Positions 6,301-6,983 of a stretch of 6,983 bases of DNA are shown here, one piece after another. The stretch comes from Serratia sp. DD3 (GTDB lineage Bacteria > Pseudomonadota > Gammaproteobacteria > Enterobacterales > Enterobacteriaceae): the NCBI RefSeq assembly GCF_000496755.2, contig NZ_AYKS02000023.1:1-6983 (forward strand), written 5' to 3'. The stretch's first letter is position 1; the number at the start of each line of letters is the position of its first letter. The translations under genes were made by a program, and so were the position numbers. The notes below the pieces were generated by a model. It had not been told where the DNA came from and ran no database searches. It saw only the letters and a program-made list of their open reading frames with translations.

Positions 6301-6983
6301 ACGGATGATCCGTCACCTACCCTGAGCGGCCATGCGGAAGCCAACAGCATAGTGAAGATCTATGACCAATATGGTGAGATAGGGTCAGTACAGGCACTGG
6401 CCAGTGGCCAGTGGAGCTTTACGCCAACCAGCGGCCTGTCAGAAGGCAAGCATGACTTTTACGTCAAGGCGGTGGACAAGGCGGGCAATATCAGTGATCC
6501 GTCCAACACCTTTACCTTGACGCTGGACTTCACGCCACCGGATGTGAGCAAGGTGGCGATCACTGAAGTCGTCGATCAGTATGGTCTGGTGACAGGCCCG
6601 GTCAGCAAGGGTAGCGTGTTGGATGATCGCAATCCGTTGGTTAACGGTACCGGTGCTGAAGAGGGTAACACCATCACGGTATACAGCACCGATGGCAATG
6701 GGCTGACCAAAGTACTGGGTACCACCACCGTAGGCAGCAATGGCCAGTGGACGTTGACCGCGACGGGCTCACTGTATGACGGTAAAAACACGTTGACAGT
6801 AGAAGAGACTGACAAGGTAGGTAATAGCGCCAAGCCGAGCACCAGCTATGACGTCATTATGTCATTGACCCCAGGCACTCCGGTTATCGACAGTATTATT
6901 GATGATACCGGCGCTACCCGTATGCCATTGGCCAGCGGTAGTTTGACCAAGGACAATACGCCAACCTTGAGCGGGACCTCTTC
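16..6983 (+). CDS. Giant BapA/SiiE-like Ig-repeat adhesin, 5' part (3' end beyond the window)
   Basis: The frame is open from the left edge to the right edge with no stop, so at least 2,322 residues are visible and the C-terminus is missing. In order it holds a BapA-prefix-like N-terminal module (about residues 1-105), a Gly/Ser-rich spacer, a hydrophobic segment (144-166), a Pro-rich linker (171-183), and 20 complete plus one partial BIg domains from residue 184 on. There is no Sec signal peptide at the start and no cysteine anywhere. Both are usual for giant adhesins exported through a type I system with a C-terminal signal. Known relatives (BapA, SiiE, LapA/LapF) act at the cell surface in biofilm formation or host-cell contact. 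That role is inferred here from architecture, and the ligand is unknown. The ATG at 16 is chosen because a GGAG lies 10 bases upstream and the prefix module begins right after it. The frame stays open through the first five codons, so a start further left cannot be excluded. The family is secure; the exact name is not. Confidence 0.93.
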   Translation, partial: MEKTIVLAVNNGEGKTRLLTANANNAVKVKLIHGNKYVLKNLGNDFAPENVTLVRVGKALHVIQEGDTQASIIIEDYFNGEANNPVLLGMAEDGQLYAYVPLSGEGYEHGYLFTDGESSPAALGGPSQGSGEGIFVASDDNHDALFGLLGWLAAATAIGAGAAVAYHNRSKDDNNPEPTPPAKPAIGGALDHTGSIQGQIKNGGQTDESHPTLSGTGVAGNIITVYDNGSAIGSVVIDGNGNWTFTPDQAMGDGAHQMVITETDPSGNVSSPSDPLNFTVDATPPDVPGMQHVMDKTGNVVGEIKPGDSTDDPRPVLTGSGQPGDTVTIYDNGNVIGETTVNEDGRWSFQPETPMTDGKHNITVSETDPVGNESKQSGGWEFNVDTQAPTQPAIGSVIDDVGAVTGPLTSGSTTDDTQPELKGVGQPGDVIIISDNGQPIGSTVVNDKGDWSYQVEEPLKDGNHSLTVSEVDPAGNTSTPSDPIVIVVDTTPPAQPDVSNAQDDVGAITGAIKNGGTTDDTQPEFSGGGQPGDIINIYDNGEKIGSTVVGDNGKWSFTPETPLDETNHSITTTETDPAGNESKPSEPLNFTVDTTAPLDDPAHLAITSVEDRVGGSQGAVAKGAVTDDSQPLISGIGTAGDTVFVYTTDAAGQHLIGSAVVQDNNTWSMSPELPLLEGSNQLVIIAQDPAGNRSNFSSPSYDVTLYIPVSTEPSIGSVVDNAEPHVGPLQKDDVTNDTTPTLSGSATANSLVNIYDNGELIGSTTANGKGEWSFTPDVALKDGNHNLTTTATDIAGNVSAPSGSFGINVDTTVPNSAGDIVITDNVGEKTGEVKPGDTTDDRSPNLNGTGEPGGTVTIYDNGEEIGTAKIDDEGKWTFTPPEPLDNGDHTLNTTVTDPAGNVSEPSPDIKIAVDDTPVLVQLGSVNDNVGSVTGNLQPGQVTDDARPELNGSGKPGSVITVKDGDDVLGTTIVKKDGSWSFTPDADLSEGNHSLTVTAEDAAGKTVTSPAFELKVDTTAPEQPVMGNAIDDVGDNRGPLTSGSVTDDANPTFKGTTEPNSIINIYDDGKLLGSAAADDKGAWSFTPTTPLVEGEHKITTTATDEAGNTSDPSEVFKLTTDYTASPIGPGFLEITSVEDRVGNATGNVASGNSTDDSQPLISGIGTKGDIIIVYTKDDAGNHPIGSTKVLDNGTWSLTPTTPLVEGNNQLTIVAVDAAGNKTTPSTPSYDINVDITIPAEPAITSVVDNAEPHVGPLQKDDVTNDSTPTLSGSAEANSLVKIYDNGELIGSTTANGKGEWTFTPAAGAELKDGNHNLTTTATDIAGNVSAPSGSFGINIDTTVPNSAGDIVITDNVGEKTGEVKPGDTTDDRSPNLNGTGEPGGTVTIYDNGEEIGTAKIDDEGKWTFTPSEPLDNGDHTLNTTVTDPAGNVSEPSPDIKIAVDDTPVLVQLGSINDNVGSVTGNLQPGQVTDDARPELNGSGKPGSVITVKDGDDVLGTTIVKKDGSWSFTPDADLSEGNHSLTVTAEDAAGKTVTSPAFELKVDTAAPEQPVMGNAIDDVGDNRGPLTSGSATDDANPTFEGTAEPNSIINIYDDGKLLGSVAAGDNGAWSFTPTTPLVEGEHKITTTATDEAGNTSDPSDIFKLTTDYSAPDASKVTITGVDDQVGGKTGNVAPGTTTDDARPTISGTGAEKGNIITVYRGTEIIGTAIVQDDLSWSMKPTALLVDGLAELTAKESDAVGNTTVASPEYSITIRTGAPVPPVITSVEDNVGPVTEPLQKGKVTDDNTPTLKGTAVAGGIVKVYDDGEVIGSVKVENNGSWSFTPETALIDGNHNLTATVTDEIGVTSKPTGIFDIMVDTKAPALVTDLVVTDDVGSVTGPISTDETTDDNTPTLSGKAEPNSVVTVWDNDEVIGTALVNDQGNWSFTPSTPLNNGPHDLTTTVTDPAGNTSDKGQHLIFNVDVVPGQVQLTGLQDDVGSVTGSVAQNGVTDDTSPTLTGTAKVGSVVTVSDENGVLGSLTVGASGNWSFTPSSDMSQGLHTLSASAKDLTGYVSTTGTWVFTVDSVAPTAPFIDSAADDVGDIQPQSMTSGSATDDPSPTLSGHAEANSIVKIYDQYGEIGSVQALASGQWSFTPTSGLSEGKHDFYVKAVDKAGNISDPSNTFTLTLDFTPPDVSKVAITEVVDQYGLVTGPVSKGSVLDDRNPLVNGTGAEEGNTITVYSTDGNGLTKVLGTTTVGSNGQWTLTATGSLYDGKNTLTVEETDKVGNSAKPSTSYDVIMSLTPGTPVIDSIIDDTGATRMPLASGSLTKDNTPTLSGTS
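331..444 (+). other. Gly/Ser-rich acidic spacer between head and hydrophobic segment
   Basis: Residues of about 106-143 are rich in Gly, Ser, Asp and Glu (GYEHGYLFTDGESSP, then GGPSQGSGEGIF, then SDDNHD) and look like a flexible connector. A di-alanine in S-P-A-A-L-G-G sits at residues 121-122, but it does not match the T/P-A-A-G form of LapG-type protease sites closely enough to call one. Confidence 0.5.
445..513 (+). other. Single hydrophobic Ala/Gly-rich segment (possible membrane or pore anchor)
   Basis: Residues 144-166 form the only long hydrophobic run in the visible protein (ALFGLLGWLAAA followed by TAIGAGAAVAY). Asp/His-rich sequence precedes it and HNRSK, with positive charges, follows. 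The length suits one membrane span. A hydrophobic segment at this place, between prefix domain and Ig array, is a feature I associate with other BapA-like proteins. Its function is inferred: it may hold the N-terminus in the envelope or in the secretion channel. Confidence 0.55.
526..564 (+). other. Charged, proline-rich linker into the Ig array
   Basis: Residues of about 171-183 read KDDNNPEPTPPAK, a short extended linker typical of the join between an anchor and a tandem domain array. The first Ig-like domain begins directly after it. Confidence 0.6.
565..2139 (+). repeat. Super-repeat unit 1 (domains D1-D5), the divergent unit
   Basis: D1 (565), D2 (871), D3 (1183), D4 (1495) and D5 (1807) are complete Ig-like domains. 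D5 is clearly class E: it shares ITSVEDRVG, T-D-D-S-Q-P-L-I-S-G-I-G-T and the V-Y-T-x-D-x-A-G-x-H loop with D10. D2 resembles class B (GEIKPGDSTDD against GEVKPGDTTDD in D7). D1, D3 and D4 resemble one another (KNGG in D1 and D4; DDTQPE in D3 and D4) and cannot be placed firmly in the A, C and D classes. Wobble positions here carry more A/T than in later units. D1 has T-D-E-S-H-P where most domains have T-D-D-x-x-P. Confidence 0.7.
2140..3726 (+). repeat. Super-repeat unit 2 (domains D6-D10, order A-B-C-D-E)
   Basis: D6 (A, 2140), D7 (B, 2458), D8 (C, 2767), D9 (D, 3076) and D10 (E, 3391). The first four are nearly identical to D11-D14 in the next unit, at DNA level as well. Class marks are PHVGPLQKDDV for A; TGEVKPGDTTDD and a V-D-D-T-P end for B; VGSVTGNLQPGQ and KDGDDVLG for C; GPLTSGS, INIYDDGKLLG and a T-T-D-Y end for D; and an extended head with ITSVEDRVG plus a longer V-Y-T-K-D-D-A-G loop for E. 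Confidence 0.85.
2167..3378 (+). repeat. Long direct repeat, copy 1 (domains D6-D9)
   Basis: About 1.21 kb that recurs in frame at 3748-4965. The offset is 1,581 bases before the D11 insertion and 1,587 after it, both multiples of three. By hand I count roughly 60 substitutions, most of them silent, or about 95% identity. Identity drops abruptly at both ends: to the left within the D5/D10 ends, to the right after the T-T-D-Y motif. Confidence 0.88.
3727..5295 (+). repeat. Super-repeat unit 3 (domains D11-D15, order A-B-C-D-E)
   Basis: D11 (A, 3727), D12 (B, 4045), D13 (C, 4354), D14 (D, 4663) and D15 (E, 4975). D11-D14 copy D6-D9 almost exactly, while D15 diverges sharply from D10. D15 has a short V-Y-R-G-T-E loop, lacks the usual G-x-W-S-F-T-P (it reads L-S-W-S-M-K-P) and ends I-T-I-R-T-G-A-P without the usual Val-Asp. 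D11 carries two extra codons after the W-T-F-T-P motif compared with D6. Confidence 0.85.
3748..4965 (+). repeat. Long direct repeat, copy 2 (domains D11-D14)
   Basis: Second copy of the 2167-3378 block. It differs by a net gain of six bases in D11 (TPAAGAELKDG against TPDVALKDG) and by scattered changes, with clusters in D9/D14 near 3226-3261 and 4813-4848. A tandem-type duplication or a recent gene-conversion event would explain it. Confidence 0.88.
5296..6873 (+). repeat. Super-repeat unit 4 (domains D16-D20, order A-B-C-D-E)
   Basis: D16 (A, 5296), D17 (B, 5608), D18 (C, 5917), D19 (D, 6226) and D20 (E, 6541). The unit is diverged but each domain matches its class better than its neighbours. 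D16 has EPLQKGKVTDD (A). D17 has VTDDVGSVTGPI and TTTVTDPAGN (B). D18 opens Q-L-T-G-L-Q-D-D-V-G-S-V-T-G like class C. D19 shares DDVGDIQ, TSGSATDD, GNISDPSNTF and a T-L-D-F end with the D class. D20 shares the S-K-V-x-I-T head with D15 and the T-S-Y-D end with D5 and D10. Confidence 0.75.
6874..6983 (+). repeat. Domain D21, partial, start of a fifth super-repeat unit (class A)
   Basis: About 36 residues are visible (VIDSIIDDTGATRMPL, then ASGSLTKDNTPTLSG) before the window ends. The spacing and the M-P-L-x-x-G-x-L-T-x-D-N-T-P-T-L pattern match class A, best D16, so the A-E cycle appears to continue to the right. T-K-D replaces the usual T-D-D. Confidence 0.65.

Larger units (their letters stand above)
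565..6983 (+). repeat. Tandem array of 20 complete and 1 partial bacterial Ig-like domains
   Basis: The unit is about 102-112 residues (306-336 bases). Approximate domain starts are 565, 871, 1183, 1495, 1807, 2140, 2458, 2767, 3076, 3391, 3727, 4045, 4354, 4663, 4975, 5296, 5608, 5917, 6226, 6541 and 6874 (D1 to D21). A typical unit has x-D-D-V-G near its start, then T-D-D-x-x-P-x-L-x-G, V-Y-D-N-G-x-x-I-G, G-x-W-S-F-T-P, D-G-x-H-x-L-T-x-T-x-T-D-x-A-G-N, and a closing V-D-T-T-x-P. This is the BIg type (Pfam Big_6/Big_13-like; the 'Ca_tandemer' style repeat) found in SiiE and BapA. In SiiE, conserved Asp residues bind calcium at domain junctions and stiffen the rod. The same Asp positions are visible at most junctions here, so calcium binding is likely but inferred. 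Boundaries were set by eye and may be off by a few residues. Confidence 0.92.

Noticed and set aside
2560..6725. Many GGTACC words spread through the array
   Set aside because: They encode the recurrent Gly-Thr pair in a fixed frame with preferred codons, so they need no regulatory or restriction-related explanation.
565..6983. Regular repeats as a possible CRISPR or satellite-like array
   Set aside because: The period of 306-336 bases, the uninterrupted frame and codon-wise divergence show these are protein-domain repeats.

Overview
The whole window is the 5' part of one very large plus-strand gene. It opens at an ATG at position 16, has no in-frame stop, and runs off the right edge after about 2,322 codons. 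The product is a giant repetitive surface adhesin of the BapA/SiiE/LapF type, a class normally exported by a dedicated type I secretion system. There is no second gene. The long open frames on the minus strand are composition shadows of the repeats.

The layout has four parts. (1) A ribosome-binding-site candidate and the start lie in the first 18 bases. (2) An N-terminal beta-rich module resembling the BapA 'prefix' domain (about residues 1-105) leads through a Gly/Ser-rich spacer into a single 23-residue Ala/Gly-rich hydrophobic segment and a Pro-rich linker (to about residue 183). (3) Twenty complete bacterial Ig-like (BIg) domains of about 100-112 residues follow. Each carries variants of T-D-D-x-x-P, Y-D-N-G, G-x-W-S-F-T-P, T-D-x-A-G-N and a closing V-D-T-T-x-P. 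(4) The 21st domain is cut by the window edge. The secretion signal, the C-terminal domains and the transporter genes are not in view.

The most interesting structure is above the single-domain level. The domains fall into five classes (A-B-C-D-E) that recur in fixed order, giving a five-domain super-repeat of about 1.58 kb: D6-D10, D11-D15, D16-D20 and the start of a next unit at D21. D1-D5 form a more divergent first unit that clearly shares only its E domain and, more weakly, its B domain. Two of these units are nearly identical DNA over four domains (2167-3378 and 3748-4965). The E-to-A junctions repeatedly lack acidic residues that are kept at the other junctions. This suggests a rod with a different, possibly more flexible, joint every fifth domain.

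The organism is probably a gammaproteobacterium, most likely in Enterobacterales, judging from the BapA-like architecture and the moderate base composition. No taxonomic marker is present, so this is a low-confidence inference. Codon use shifts from AT-leaning at the N-terminus to strongly C/G-ending in the repeats, which fits a conserved secretion head joined to an array shaped by repeated internal duplication and homogenisation.
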